Shown here: in pieces, positions 34,842-44,004 of the stretch
How positions within the stretch are numbered: the first letter of the stretch is position 1
Layout of the letters: every line of letters starts with the position of its first letter
DNA from: Paraburkholderia madseniana
GTDB lineage: Bacteria > Pseudomonadota > Gammaproteobacteria > Burkholderiales > Burkholderiaceae
Reading direction: 5' to 3'
DNA: 64,000 nucleotides
NCBI RefSeq assembly: GCF_009690905.1
Contig: NZ_VOSW01000040.1
Span: 21,353 to 85,352, forward strand
Notes under the pieces: model-generated
Seen by the model: only the letters and a program-made list of their open reading frames with translations
The model's database searches: none
What the model was told of the DNA's origin: nothing
Translations under genes and position numbers: made by a program

Positions 34842-34955
34842 ATGGATGTGCTGTATGTCGGGGGGATGGTGCTGTTTTTCGCGCTGACCTTTGCGTTGAT
34901 TGCCGGCTGCGAGAAGTTGATGCAGTTCCGGCGTGGCCAGGGAGCTCGCTCATGA
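34842..34955 (+). CDS. 37-aa membrane ORF preceding kdpF, translationally coupled
   Basis: Starts MDVLYVGGMVLFFALTFALI and has one membrane helix, then a basic tail (CEKLMQFRRGQGARS). GGGGA lies seven bases before the ATG. Its stop overlaps the kdpF start (ATGA at 34952-34955), as kdpF overlaps kdpA, so all three look coupled. Small ORFs at this place occur in other kdp operons but have no agreed name. It may be an extra small subunit of the Kdp complex. Confidence 0.7.
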   Translation: MDVLYVGGMVLFFALTFALIAGCEKLMQFRRGQGARS

Positions 34956-35044
34956 CCTGGATTCTCTGGTTGTCCGGTGCGGCTACCGCGCTGCTGTTTA
35001 TGTACCTGGTCTATGCGCTGTTGCGCGCGGAGGACATTGAATGA
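34952..35044 (+). CDS. kdpF: Potassium-transporting ATPase subunit KdpF
   Basis: 30 residues (MTWILWLSGAATALLFMYLV then YALLRAEDIE), one membrane helix, the usual size and composition of KdpF. It stabilises the KdpABC complex in the membrane. Both ends overlap neighbours by four bases (ATGA at 34952-34955 and 35041-35044), so expression is coupled. Confidence 0.9.
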   Translation: MTWILWLSGAATALLFMYLVYALLRAEDIE

Positions 35045-36846
35045 ACTCGAACAATGTCCTGCAAGCGGGCTTTTTCATCGTCGTGCTGCTGGCAGCCGCG
35101 GTGCCGATGGCCCGCTATCTGAGCAATGTGATGGATGGCAGCTCGCGCGTGGTCCGTTTCGGCGGTCCTATCGAACGTCTGCTGTATCGCATCGCGGGTG
35201 TCGATCCGTCGACGGAGATGAGCTGGAAGCACTACGCCATCGCCACGATCGCGTTCAACGCGCTCGGCACGCTGTTTCTTTACGTGTTGCTGCGCGTACA
35301 AGGCTGGTTGCCGGGCAACCCGCAGCAGTTCGGCCCGATGACGGTCGACGGCGCGTTCAATACAGCGGTCAGCTTCGTGACCAACACGAACTGGCAGGAT
35401 TACACGCCTGAGCAGACCGTTGGCTATCTCGCGCAGATGCTCGGCTTCACCGTCCAGAACTTCTTCTCGGCCGCCACCGGCATTGTGGTGGTGATCGCGC
35501 TGATTCGCGGCTTCGCGCGTCACACCGCGAAAACCATCGGCAACTTCTGGGTCGACCTGACGCGTGTGACGCTCTATGTGTTGCTGCCGATGTCGGCGAT
35601 CATCGCTGCGTTGCTGATGAGCCAGGGTGTGATCCAGAACTTCAAGTCGTATCAGGACGTGCCGACGTTGCAAACCACCACGTACGCCGCCCCGAAGCTC
35701 GATGCACAAGGCAATCCGCTGAAGGACGCCAAGGGCAATCCGGTGACGGTCGATACGCCGGTGAAGACGCAGACCATCGCGATGGGCCCGGTTGCGTCGC
35801 AGGAAGCGATCAAGATGCTCGGCACCAATGGTGGTGGTTTCTTTAACGGCAACTCGGCGCATCCGTACGAAAACCCGACGCCGTTCTCGAACTTCGTGCA
35901 GATCTTCTCGATCCTGATCATTCCTGCGGCATTGGCGCTCGTATTCGGCCGGATGATCATGGACCGCAAGCAGGGCGTGGCCGTGCTCGCGGCGATGACG
36001 ATCGCTTTCGGCGTATGCGTGTTCGGCGAAATCGGCGCGGAACAATCGGGTAATCCGGCGTTGACCGCGTTGCACGTCGATCAATCGGCGAATGCGATGC
36101 AGTCGGGCGGTAATGCGGAAGGCAAGGAAACGCGCTTCGGTATCGCGCAGTCGGGCATCTTCACGGTCGCCACAACGGCGGCTTCGTGCGGCGCTGTAGC
36201 CAACACGCACGACTCGCTGACGCCGATCGGCGGCCTCTACCCGATGCTGCTGATGCAACTCGGCGAAGTGATCTTCGGCGGCGTGGGTTCCGGTATGTAC
36301 GGCATGCTCGTGTTCGCACTGCTGGCCGTGTTCGTGGCAGGCCTGATGATCGGTCGTACGCCTGAATACGTCGGCAAGAAGATCGAAGCGTACGAGATGA
36401 AGATGGTGTCGATCGTGGTGCTGCTCACGCCGCTGCTGGTGCTGGTGGGCACGTCGATCGCGGTACTGACTGATGCGGGTAAAGCGGGCATCGCTAACCC
36501 CGGTGCGCACGGCTTTTCCGAAATCCTCTACGCGTTCAGCTCGGCCGCGAATAACAACGGTAGCGCCTTCGCAGGCCTGACGGTGAGCACGCCGTTCTAC
36601 AACTGGCTCACGGCCATCGCGATGTGGTTCGGCCGCTTCGGCACGATCATTCCGGTGCTGGCGATTGCCGGTTCGCTGGCTTCGAAGAAGCGCATCGGTG
36701 TGACCGGCGGCACGCTGCCGACTCATGGCCCGCTGTTCGTCGTGCTGCTGCTGGGCACGGTGCTGCTGGTCGGTGCGCTGACTTATGTGCCTGCGCTTGC
36801 GCTCGGACCTGGTGTCGAACATCTGATGATGATGGGCGCCCATTGA
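35041..36846 (+). CDS. kdpA: Potassium-transporting ATPase, K+-binding subunit KdpA
   Basis: 601 residues with about ten membrane helices, a superfamily-of-K-transporters fold. The selectivity-filter repeats are visible as SFVTNTNWQDY, LGTNGGGFFNGNSAHPYENP, TTAASCGAVANTHDSLTP and SSAANNNGSAFAGL. KdpA is a little longer than the 557 of E. coli, mainly in a periplasmic segment near residues 205-245. It passes K+ to the KdpB site. Confidence 0.97.
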   Translation: MNSNNVLQAGFFIVVLLAAAVPMARYLSNVMDGSSRVVRFGGPIERLLYRIAGVDPSTEMSWKHYAIATIAFNALGTLFLYVLLRVQGWLPGNPQQFGPMTVDGAFNTAVSFVTNTNWQDYTPEQTVGYLAQMLGFTVQNFFSAATGIVVVIALIRGFARHTAKTIGNFWVDLTRVTLYVLLPMSAIIAALLMSQGVIQNFKSYQDVPTLQTTTYAAPKLDAQGNPLKDAKGNPVTVDTPVKTQTIAMGPVASQEAIKMLGTNGGGFFNGNSAHPYENPTPFSNFVQIFSILIIPAALALVFGRMIMDRKQGVAVLAAMTIAFGVCVFGEIGAEQSGNPALTALHVDQSANAMQSGGNAEGKETRFGIAQSGIFTVATTAASCGAVANTHDSLTPIGGLYPMLLMQLGEVIFGGVGSGMYGMLVFALLAVFVAGLMIGRTPEYVGKKIEAYEMKMVSIVVLLTPLLVLVGTSIAVLTDAGKAGIANPGAHGFSEILYAFSSAANNNGSAFAGLTVSTPFYNWLTAIAMWFGRFGTIIPVLAIAGSLASKKRIGVTGGTLPTHGPLFVVLLLGTVLLVGALTYVPALALGPGVEHLMMMGAH

Positions 36847-36914
36847 GGCGGCCCGTTGACATGACACCAGCGACCAACGAGTGAACAGGCGCAAACGGGA
36901 AATTCGAGGATTCA

Positions 36915-38999
36915 ATGACTGAACATAATGCAACCAGGTCCATGTTCGACCCGGCGCTGCTGCGCCCGGCGATCGTGGACTCCTTCAAGAAGCTCACGCC
37001 GCGCACGCAGTTCCGTAACCCGGTGATGTTCTGCGTGTACGTCGGCAGTATTCTGACGACCATTTTGTGGATCGCCGCGCTCGGCGGTCAGGCGGAGGCG
37101 CCCGCGGGCTTCATTCTCGCGGTCACCTTGTGGCTGTGGTTCACGGTGCTGTTCGCGAACTTCGCGGAAGCGCTTGCCGAAGGCCGTTCCAAGGCCCAGG
37201 CAGCGTCGCTGCGCAGCGCGAAGAAAGACGTGATGGCCAAGAAGCTCAACGAGCCGCATCCGAAGTCGCCGATCCGCATTCTGACGGCGTCCGATCTGCG
37301 TAAAGGCGACGTTGTGCTGGTCGAAACCGGCGACGTGATTCCGGCTGACGGCGAAGTGATCGACGGTGTTGCGTCGGTTGACGAATCGGCGATCACGGGT
37401 GAATCCGCACCGGTGATCCGCGAGTCGGGCGGCGACTTTTCGTCGGTGACGGGCGGCACGCGCGTGCTGTCGGACTGGATCGTCGTGCGTGTCACGGCGA
37501 ATCCGGGCGAAGCCTTCCTTGACCGCATGATCGCGATGGTCGAAGGCGCCAAGCGTCAGAAAACGCCGAACGAAATCGCGCTGACGATTCTGTTGGTCGC
37601 GCTGACCATCGTGATGTTGCTGGCGACCGCCACGCTGCTGCCGTTCTCGATGTTCTCCGTCGAAGCTGCAAAAGCCGGTCACGTGGTCACGATTACCGCG
37701 CTGGTCGCGCTGCTGGTGTGTCTGATTCCGACCACCATCGGCGGACTGTTGTCGGCGATCGGTGTGGCCGGTATGAGCCGCATGATGCAGGCCAACGTGA
37801 TCGCCACCTCGGGCCGTGCTGTTGAAGCCGCAGGTGACGTCGACGTGTTGCTGCTCGACAAGACCGGCACGATCACGCTCGGTAACCGCCAGGCATCGCA
37901 GTTCGTGCCGGCGCCGGGCTTGACCGAAGAAGCGCTGGCAGATGCTGCCCAGCTTTCGTCGCTCGCTGACGAAACGCCGGAAGGCCGCAGCATCGTCGTG
38001 CTGGCCAAACAACGCTTCAATATCCGTCAGCGCGATATGGCCTCGCTTCACGCTGAATTCCTCGCCTTCACCGCGCAAACGCGGATGAGCGGTGTCGATC
38101 TGCCGGGTCGTGAAATCCGTAAGGGCGCGGCCGACGCAGTGAAGAACTACGTCGAAGCAAATGGCGGCCGTTTCCCGAACGAAGTCAGCACGGCAGTGGC
38201 CGAAGTCGCACGTCGCGGCAGCACGCCGCTGGTGGTCGCCGAGAAAGGCGAGCAGGGCGCCCGCGTGCTCGGCGTGATCGAGCTGAAGGACGTGGTGAAG
38301 GGTGGTATCAAGGAGCGCTTCGCCGAACTGCGCAAGATGGGTATCAAGACCATCATGGTGACCGGCGACAACCGCCTGACCGCAGCAGCGATCGCAGCAG
38401 AAGCAGGCGTCGACGATTTCCTCGCCGAAGCCACGCCGGAAGCCAAGCTTGCCACGATCCGTTCGCATCAGGCCGAAGGCCGTCTGGTGGCGATGACCGG
38501 CGACGGTACCAACGACGCTCCGGCGCTCGCGCAGGCTGACGTCGCGGTGGCGATGAACACCGGCACGCAGGCAGCGAAAGAAGCCGGCAACATGGTCGAC
38601 CTCGATTCGAATCCGACCAAGCTGATCGAGATCGTCGAGATCGGCAAGCAGATGCTGATGACGCGCGGCTCGCTCACCACGTTCTCGATTGCGAACGACG
38701 TGGCGAAGTACTTCGCGATCATCCCGGCTGCGTTCGCGACCACTTATCCGGCACTGAACGCGCTGAACGTGATGCATCTGGCCACGCCGGCTTCGGCGAT
38801 CATGTCCGCGGTGATTTTCAACGCGCTGATCATCGTGCTGCTGATTCCGCTGGCGCTCAAGGGCGTGCGTTATCGCGCGCTGGGCGCGGCGATCCTGTTG
38901 CGCCGCAATCTGCTGATCTATGGTTTGGGCGGGATCATCGTGCCGTTCATCGGCATCAAGCTGATCGATATGGTGCTGGCCGCGTTCGGCTGGGTCTGA
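36915..38999 (+). CDS. kdpB: Potassium-transporting P-type ATPase, catalytic subunit KdpB
   Basis: 694 residues. The phosphorylated Asp is in LLDKTGTITLGNRQA; the actuator is TGESAPVI, the hinge MTGDGTNDAPALAQADV and the early KGDVVLVETGDVIPADGEV. It is a class IA P-type ATPase that drives K+ import with KdpA. It begins 68 bases after kdpA and is followed 30 bases later by kdpC. Confidence 0.97.
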   Translation: MTEHNATRSMFDPALLRPAIVDSFKKLTPRTQFRNPVMFCVYVGSILTTILWIAALGGQAEAPAGFILAVTLWLWFTVLFANFAEALAEGRSKAQAASLRSAKKDVMAKKLNEPHPKSPIRILTASDLRKGDVVLVETGDVIPADGEVIDGVASVDESAITGESAPVIRESGGDFSSVTGGTRVLSDWIVVRVTANPGEAFLDRMIAMVEGAKRQKTPNEIALTILLVALTIVMLLATATLLPFSMFSVEAAKAGHVVTITALVALLVCLIPTTIGGLLSAIGVAGMSRMMQANVIATSGRAVEAAGDVDVLLLDKTGTITLGNRQASQFVPAPGLTEEALADAAQLSSLADETPEGRSIVVLAKQRFNIRQRDMASLHAEFLAFTAQTRMSGVDLPGREIRKGAADAVKNYVEANGGRFPNEVSTAVAEVARRGSTPLVVAEKGEQGARVLGVIELKDVVKGGIKERFAELRKMGIKTIMVTGDNRLTAAAIAAEAGVDDFLAEATPEAKLATIRSHQAEGRLVAMTGDGTNDAPALAQADVAVAMNTGTQAAKEAGNMVDLDSNPTKLIEIVEIGKQMLMTRGSLTTFSIANDVAKYFAIIPAAFATTYPALNALNVMHLATPASAIMSAVIFNALIIVLLIPLALKGVRYRALGAAILLRRNLLIYGLGGIIVPFIGIKLIDMVLAAFGWV

Positions 39000-39029
39000 G
39001 CAGCGGCTGTTTAAGAGGAATTACTCATC

Positions 39030-39608
39030 ATGAAAAATCTGTTCCGTCCGTTAATCGTGATCTTCGCGGTGCTGACCGCCGTCACCGGCCTCGCTTATCC
39101 CGCCGTGATGACCGCGGTCGGTCAGGCGGCCTTCAACAATCAGGCCAACGGCAGCATGCTCGAGCAGAACGGCAAGGTGGTCGGCTCGAAGTTGATCGGC
39201 CAGCAATTCGATGCGCCGCAATACTTCTGGGGCCGTCTGTCGGCCACCAGCCCGATGCCGTACAACCCGCAAGGCTCGGGCGGTTCGAACCTCGGCCCGA
39301 CCAACCCGGCGTTGCTCGATGAAGTCAAAGGCCGCATCGACGCGTTGAAGGCTGCCGGCACGGATATGTCGCAGCCGGTGCCGGTCGACCTGGTGACGTC
39401 CTCGGGCAGTGGTCTCGATCCTGAGATCAGCCCGGCGGCCGCCGCGTATCAGATCGAACGCGTCGCCAAAGCGCGTAAGCTCGCCGCCAACGATGTGCAG
39501 GCACTGGTCGATCGTTATACGAGCGGCCGCCAGTTCGGCATTTTCGGTGAACCGCGCGTGAACGTGCTGCAACTGAATCTGGCGCTCGATGAGATGAAAC
39601 AAGGTTGA
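39030..39608 (+). CDS. kdpC: Potassium-transporting ATPase subunit KdpC
   Basis: 192 residues with a single N-terminal membrane helix (LIVIFAVLTAVTGLAYPAVM) and a periplasmic domain. Conserved motifs are GQQFDAPQYFWGRLSATS, YNPQGSGGSNLGPTNPAL and SGSGLDPEISPAAA, all typical of KdpC. GAGGAA stands nine bases before the ATG. Confidence 0.97.
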   Translation: MKNLFRPLIVIFAVLTAVTGLAYPAVMTAVGQAAFNNQANGSMLEQNGKVVGSKLIGQQFDAPQYFWGRLSATSPMPYNPQGSGGSNLGPTNPALLDEVKGRIDALKAAGTDMSQPVPVDLVTSSGSGLDPEISPAAAAYQIERVAKARKLAANDVQALVDRYTSGRQFGIFGEPRVNVLQLNLALDEMKQG

Positions 39609-39745
39609 GCGCTAGCAAGCGCTGTTGATGGCTATGATTCGAGGAGGCGGCGTCCATGCGGGGCCGCCTTCGCCATTTGCGGCGCGGCCGCTGCCGTGCC
39701 ACCATGCATGCACTATCGCTCGCCTTACTATGAAAACCATTGAGC

Positions 39746-42580
39746 ATGAACCGCCCCGATCCTGACGAACTACTCGACAAACTGCAACGCGACGAAGAAA
39801 AGCGTCAGCGGGGCAGACTGAAGATTTTCTTCGGCGCGTCGGCAGGCGTCGGCAAAACCTATGCGATGTTGCAGGCCGCGCGGCGCCGTGCCGATGAAGG
39901 CGCGGACGTGGTGGTCGGCATCGCCGAAACGCATGGTCGTAGCGAAACCGCTGCGCTGCTCGAAGGCCTCGACGTGCTGCCGCTCGCGCATATCGAGTAT
40001 CGCGGCCGCAAGCTCGGCGAGTTCGATCTCGACGCCGCGCTCGCCCGCAAGCCGCAACTGATTCTCGTCGATGAACTCGCGCATTCGAATGTGCAGGGCG
40101 CGCGGCATCTGAAGCGCTGGCAGGACGTCTACGAACTGCTCGACGCAGGCATCGACGTCTACACCACGGTCAACGTCCAGCACCTCGAAAGCCTGAACGA
40201 CGTGGTCGGCCAGATCACCGGCATCCGCGTCTGGGAGACGGTGCCCGACCGCGTGTTCGATCGCGCGGACGAAGTCACGCTGGTCGACCTGCCCGCCGAG
40301 GAACTGCTCGACCGGATGCGCGACGGCAAGGTGTATTTGCCGCAGCAGGCCGAGCGCGCGGTGCGCAACTTCTTTCGCAAGGGCAACCTGATCGCGTTGC
40401 GCGAGCTGGCATTGCGCCGTACCGCCGATCGCGTCGATGCGCAGATGCGGGAATATCGCGCCGATCGTTCGATCCAGCGGATCTGGCAGGCGCGCGAGCG
40501 CTTGCTGGTGTGCGTCGGCCCCGGCCCGGAAGCACCGATGCTGGTGCGCGCGGCGGCGCGTCTCGCCGCCAGCCTGAAGGCCGACTGGATCGCCGTCTAT
40601 GTGGAAACGCCCGCGCTGCAGCGCTTGCCCGACGCGCGCCGCGAACGCACGCTGAACGCCTTGAAGCTCGCCGCCGAACTCGGCGCCGAAACCGCGACGC
40701 TCGCCGGCACCGATGCGGTCGCCGCGCTGATCGGTTACGCGCAGGCTCGCAACGTCTCGAAGCTGGTGGCCGGCGCGTCGGCGCGCACCGGTCTCAAGCG
40801 CTGGCTGCGCCGGCCGCTCGGTGAGCGCATCGCCGAACGCGCGGGCGATCTCGATCTCACGCTGATTCGCGCGTCGTCGGAACGTGATGCCGCTGAACAT
40901 CGCCACTTACTGAACACCACCGCCAACGCGTGGCGCGAGGCGCTGAGCACGGCGCGCGAACGCCGTTCGCCGCCGCGCGCTTATGGTTTCGCGCTGGCGA
41001 TTTGCGCGGCCATTACGCTGCTGTCGAGCCAGTTGATCGATCATATCGATCTGACCAACCTCGTCATGCTGTACCTGCTCGGCGTGATCTTCACCGCCGT
41101 GAAGCTGGGACGCGGGCCGGGCGTCGTGCTGTCGTTCATGAGCGTGGCGGCATTCGATTTCTTCTTCGTGCCGCCGCGCATGTCGCTGTCGGTGTCCGAT
41201 ACGCAGTACCTGCTGACCTTCTTCGGCATGCTGCTGACGTCGCTCGTCATCAGCCATCTCACGTCGAGCTTGCGCCGCGAGGCGAGTGTTGCGCGGCGTC
41301 GGGAGCAACGCACCGGCGCAATGTATGCGATGGCGCGTGAGCTGGCGGCGGCGCTCACCATGGAGCAGATCGTGGGCATCGGCAGCCGGCATGTGAGCGA
41401 AGTGTTCGGCGCGCGCGTCGCGATTCTGTTGCCGGACAGCGCCGATCAGGTGAAACAGAAGATCGAGGACCCCGACGCGACGATCACGCTCGAAGGCGAG
41501 ATGCTCGATATCGACGTCGGCCAATGGGTCTACGACCAGCAGAAGCCTGCCGGGCAAGGCACCGATACGCTGCCGGCCGCCGCCGCGCTGTATCTGCCGC
41601 TGAAGGCGCCGATGCGCACACGGGGCGTGCTTGCGGTCGTGATGCGCGACGAGCGCGAGCTGGACGTGCCCGAGCAGCAACGCATGCTCGACGCGTTCGC
41701 CGCGCAAATCGCGCTGGCTCTCGAGCGTGTGCACTACGTCGACATCGCACGCGATGCACTCGTCAATATGGAATCGGAGCGCTTGCGCAATTCGCTCCTC
41801 TCGGCGATTTCGCACGACCTGCGTACGCCGTTGACGACGATCGTCGGCTTCTCGTCGATGCTGGCGCAATCGCGCGAGGCGCATCCCGGTACGCAGCCGG
41901 GCGACGATCTCGTCGAAGCCATTCACGAAGAAGCGCTACGCATGACCGGCATCGTCACCAATCTGCTCGACATGGCGCGCTTGCAGGCCGGCAGCCTGCA
42001 ATTGAATCAGCAGTGGACGCTCCTCGAAGAAACGGTGGGCGCCGCGTTGCGGGCCTGCAAGCGCGTGCTGGCCAATCATCCCGTACAGGTGAAGCTGCCC
42101 GCGGATTTGCCGCTGCTGCACCTTGATGCGGTGCTGATGGAGCGGCTCTTCTCGAACCTGTTCGAGAACGCTGCCAAGTACACACCACCGGACACGCCCC
42201 TGACGATCGGCGCGCAACGTCTCGACGCGGACGGCAAGTCGTTCGTACGCGTCGCCGTCGACGATAACGGACCGGGTCTGCCGGCCGGCATGGAAGCGCG
42301 TGTGTTCGAGAAATTTACGCGCGGCGAGAAAGAGTCGGCCAAGCCGGGCATCGGCCTCGGCCTCGCGATCTGCCGCGCAATCGTGGAAGCGCACGGCGGT
42401 ACAATCGGCGCGCTCAATCGGATGTCCGCGGACGGCCGCGTCGAAGGCGCGCGCTTCTGGTTCACGCTGCCGGTGGAAACGCCGCCCGAAGCACCGGATG
42501 CGCTGGAAGACGAAGGCGCCGATGCCTTGCCGGACCTCGACTCAACTCTTAACCCGCGTTCCAAGCCTAGCCATGAGTGA
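39746..42580 (+). CDS. kdpD: Potassium/turgor sensor histidine kinase KdpD
   Basis: 944 residues. The N-terminal KdpD domain has the Walker-A loop GRLKIFFGASAGVGKTYAML, followed by a USP-like region (about 245-365). Four membrane helices follow (about 410-500), then a GAF-like segment. The kinase core has the H-box SAISHDLRTPLTTIV, DNGPGLPAG and GIGLGLAICRAIVEAHGG. It responds to low K+ or turgor and phosphorylates KdpE. It overlaps kdpE by eight bases. An upstream TTG six bases earlier is the only close alternative start. Confidence 0.97.
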   Translation: MNRPDPDELLDKLQRDEEKRQRGRLKIFFGASAGVGKTYAMLQAARRRADEGADVVVGIAETHGRSETAALLEGLDVLPLAHIEYRGRKLGEFDLDAALARKPQLILVDELAHSNVQGARHLKRWQDVYELLDAGIDVYTTVNVQHLESLNDVVGQITGIRVWETVPDRVFDRADEVTLVDLPAEELLDRMRDGKVYLPQQAERAVRNFFRKGNLIALRELALRRTADRVDAQMREYRADRSIQRIWQARERLLVCVGPGPEAPMLVRAAARLAASLKADWIAVYVETPALQRLPDARRERTLNALKLAAELGAETATLAGTDAVAALIGYAQARNVSKLVAGASARTGLKRWLRRPLGERIAERAGDLDLTLIRASSERDAAEHRHLLNTTANAWREALSTARERRSPPRAYGFALAICAAITLLSSQLIDHIDLTNLVMLYLLGVIFTAVKLGRGPGVVLSFMSVAAFDFFFVPPRMSLSVSDTQYLLTFFGMLLTSLVISHLTSSLRREASVARRREQRTGAMYAMARELAAALTMEQIVGIGSRHVSEVFGARVAILLPDSADQVKQKIEDPDATITLEGEMLDIDVGQWVYDQQKPAGQGTDTLPAAAALYLPLKAPMRTRGVLAVVMRDERELDVPEQQRMLDAFAAQIALALERVHYVDIARDALVNMESERLRNSLLSAISHDLRTPLTTIVGFSSMLAQSREAHPGTQPGDDLVEAIHEEALRMTGIVTNLLDMARLQAGSLQLNQQWTLLEETVGAALRACKRVLANHPVQVKLPADLPLLHLDAVLMERLFSNLFENAAKYTPPDTPLTIGAQRLDADGKSFVRVAVDDNGPGLPAGMEARVFEKFTRGEKESAKPGIGLGLAICRAIVEAHGGTIGALNRMSADGRVEGARFWFTLPVETPPEAPDALEDEGADALPDLDSTLNPRSKPSHE

Positions 42581-43271
42581 CCCGAGCATCACAGTCGTCC
42601 TGATTGAAGACGAAAAGCAGATTCGCCGCTTCGTGCGAACCGCGCTGGAAGGCGAGGGCATCGTTGTGCACGACGCCGAGACCGGCAAACAAGGTCTCGT
42701 CGAAGCCGCAACGCGCAAGCCTGATCTCGTCATCGTCGATCTCGGCCTGCCCGACACCGACGGTCTCGACGTGATTCGCGAACTGCGTGGCTGGAGCGAG
42801 CTGCCGGTCATCGTGCTGTCGGCCCGCACCCAGGAAACCGAGAAAGTTGCCGCGCTCGATGCCGGTGCGGACGATTACCTCACCAAGCCGTTCGGCGTCT
42901 CCGAACTGCTGGCGCGGATCCGCGCGCATATGCGGCGCCGCAATCAGGGCGGCGCCAATGAATCGCCGCTGGTGCGCTTCGGCGCGGTGACGGTCGATCT
43001 GGCCTTGCGTCAGGTGAGCCGCGACGGCGTGGCCGTCCATCTCACGCCGATCGAATACCGCCTGCTCGCGACACTGGTGCGCCACGCCGGCCGCGTGCTG
43101 ACGCACCGGCAATTGCTGCGCGACGTGTGGGGGCCGTCGCATGTGGAGAGCCATCACTATCTGCGTATCTATATGGCGCACTTGCGCGGGAAACTCGAAC
43201 GCGACCCGGCGCAGCCGGAGCATATCGTCACGGAAACCGGCGTGGGATACCGGCTGGTGGGCGCGGTTTGA
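42573..43271 (+). CDS. kdpE: KdpE response regulator
   Basis: 232 residues: receiver domain with phospho-acceptor in LVIVDLGLPDTDGLDVI and the Lys in YLTKPFGVSELLARI, then an OmpR/PhoB winged helix (LTPIEYRLLATLVRHAGRVL ending ETGVGYRLVG). It activates kdpFABC. The candidate site is at 34742-34762. The start codon lies inside the kdpD end, so translation is coupled. Confidence 0.96.
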   Translation: MSDPSITVVLIEDEKQIRRFVRTALEGEGIVVHDAETGKQGLVEAATRKPDLVIVDLGLPDTDGLDVIRELRGWSELPVIVLSARTQETEKVAALDAGADDYLTKPFGVSELLARIRAHMRRRNQGGANESPLVRFGAVTVDLALRQVSRDGVAVHLTPIEYRLLATLVRHAGRVLTHRQLLRDVWGPSHVESHHYLRIYMAHLRGKLERDPAQPEHIVTETGVGYRLVGAV

Positions 43272-43347
43272 GCCTGCCCGAGGGGTCCGCCGCGCCGTTG
43301 CGCGCCTTTGCGGCTCGTCGCCGCAGCAAGGTGGCACGCTATTTTGA

Positions 43348-43353
43348 TATAAT
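43348..43353 (+). promoter_or_regulatory. Perfect -10 element before the guanidine riboswitch
   Basis: A consensus TATAAT stands eight bases before the first riboswitch hairpin, so transcription would begin near 43360. No good -35 is visible upstream. Confidence 0.6.
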
Positions 43354-43360
43354 TACAGTT

Positions 43361-43403
43361 CGTAAGGACGACCTTGCGCACTGCTACAAACGGGGACGGC
43401 CCC
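43361..43403 (+). ncRNA. Guanidine-II (mini-ykkC) riboswitch
   Basis: Two small hairpins with the diagnostic ACGR tetraloops. The first, at 43361-43378, is CGTAAGG-ACGA-CCTTGCG, with seven pairs including one wobble. The second is GGGG-ACGG-CCCC (43392-43403). A 13-base linker separates them. The ribosome site GGAG (43414-43417) and the sugE start (43425) follow closely, so control of translation initiation by guanidinium is likely. This is the known two-hairpin architecture of the class, and the downstream gene is a known target class. Confidence 0.85.
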
Positions 43404-43424
43404 ATCTGACCATGGAGCTGTCTC

Positions 43425-43745
43425 ATGTCCTGGATTCTTCTGTTGATTGCCGGTTTGCTTGAAGTCGCATGGGCGGCCGGTCTCAAAACCTCCGAAGGTT
43501 TCACCCGGCTCTGGCCGTCCGTGTTCACGATCGTGACCGCCCTCGGCAGCTTCGTTCTGCTCGCCATGGCGATGCGCCAGTTGCCGCTCGGCACGGCCTA
43601 CGCCGTGTGGACGGGGATCGGCGCGGTCGGCGCATTCATCTTCGGCATTGTCATGATGGGCGAGGCCGTGACGGTCGCGCGGGTGGCGAGCGCGGCGCTG
43701 ATCGTGATCGGATTGATCGGATTGAAGCTGTCGTCCGGGCATTGA
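43425..43745 (+). CDS. sugE: SMR-family guanidinium exporter SugE/Gdx
   Basis: 106 residues, four membrane helices. The conserved Glu13 lies in MSWILLLIAGLLEVAWAAGL, followed by KTSEGFTRLWPS, typical of the Gdx subgroup rather than broad drug exporters. Gdx proteins export guanidinium in exchange for protons as antiparallel dimers. The guanidine-II riboswitch directly upstream supports this over the general drug-efflux label. Confidence 0.93.
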   Translation: MSWILLLIAGLLEVAWAAGLKTSEGFTRLWPSVFTIVTALGSFVLLAMAMRQLPLGTAYAVWTGIGAVGAFIFGIVMMGEAVTVARVASAALIVIGLIGLKLSSGH

Positions 43746-43859
43746 GCCCTGTTGGCGGACCCGAATATCGTGTCCGCATGCGCTCAAACAGTGCGCCAAC
43801 CACCTGCCATTAGAGTCCGCCATTTGTTAGTCGCTCTGCGTTCTGCGAATTAACGTGGC

Positions 43860-43865
43860 TATAAT
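43860..43865 (+). promoter_or_regulatory. Consensus -10 before the DUF4126 gene
   Basis: TATAAT in the otherwise gene-free 43746-44004 stretch, 140 bases before the DUF4126 start. A -35 at the right spacing is not clear. Confidence 0.35.
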
Positions 43866-44004
43866 GAGATCGAATCCAACCTGAATTTGCCCGCGGCCTA
43901 TTTGGCGCGGCCGGCTTGGCGCGGGTCTGACGACTTCGGTGCGGCGGCTCCCTTTCCAATGCCCGTCGAAGCGCCCGGCACGCACAGCGCGCCTGGAGGC
44001 GGCC

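Noticed and set aside
35011..38777. Very long antisense open frames opposite kdpA and kdpB (640 and 621 codons)
   Set aside because: They lie wholly opposite genes with full family motifs and have the Arg/His-rich composition typical of antisense frames in high-GC DNA.
43392..43403. Second riboswitch hairpin as an intrinsic terminator
   Set aside because: There is no T run after it, and the ACGG loop fits the riboswitch instead.
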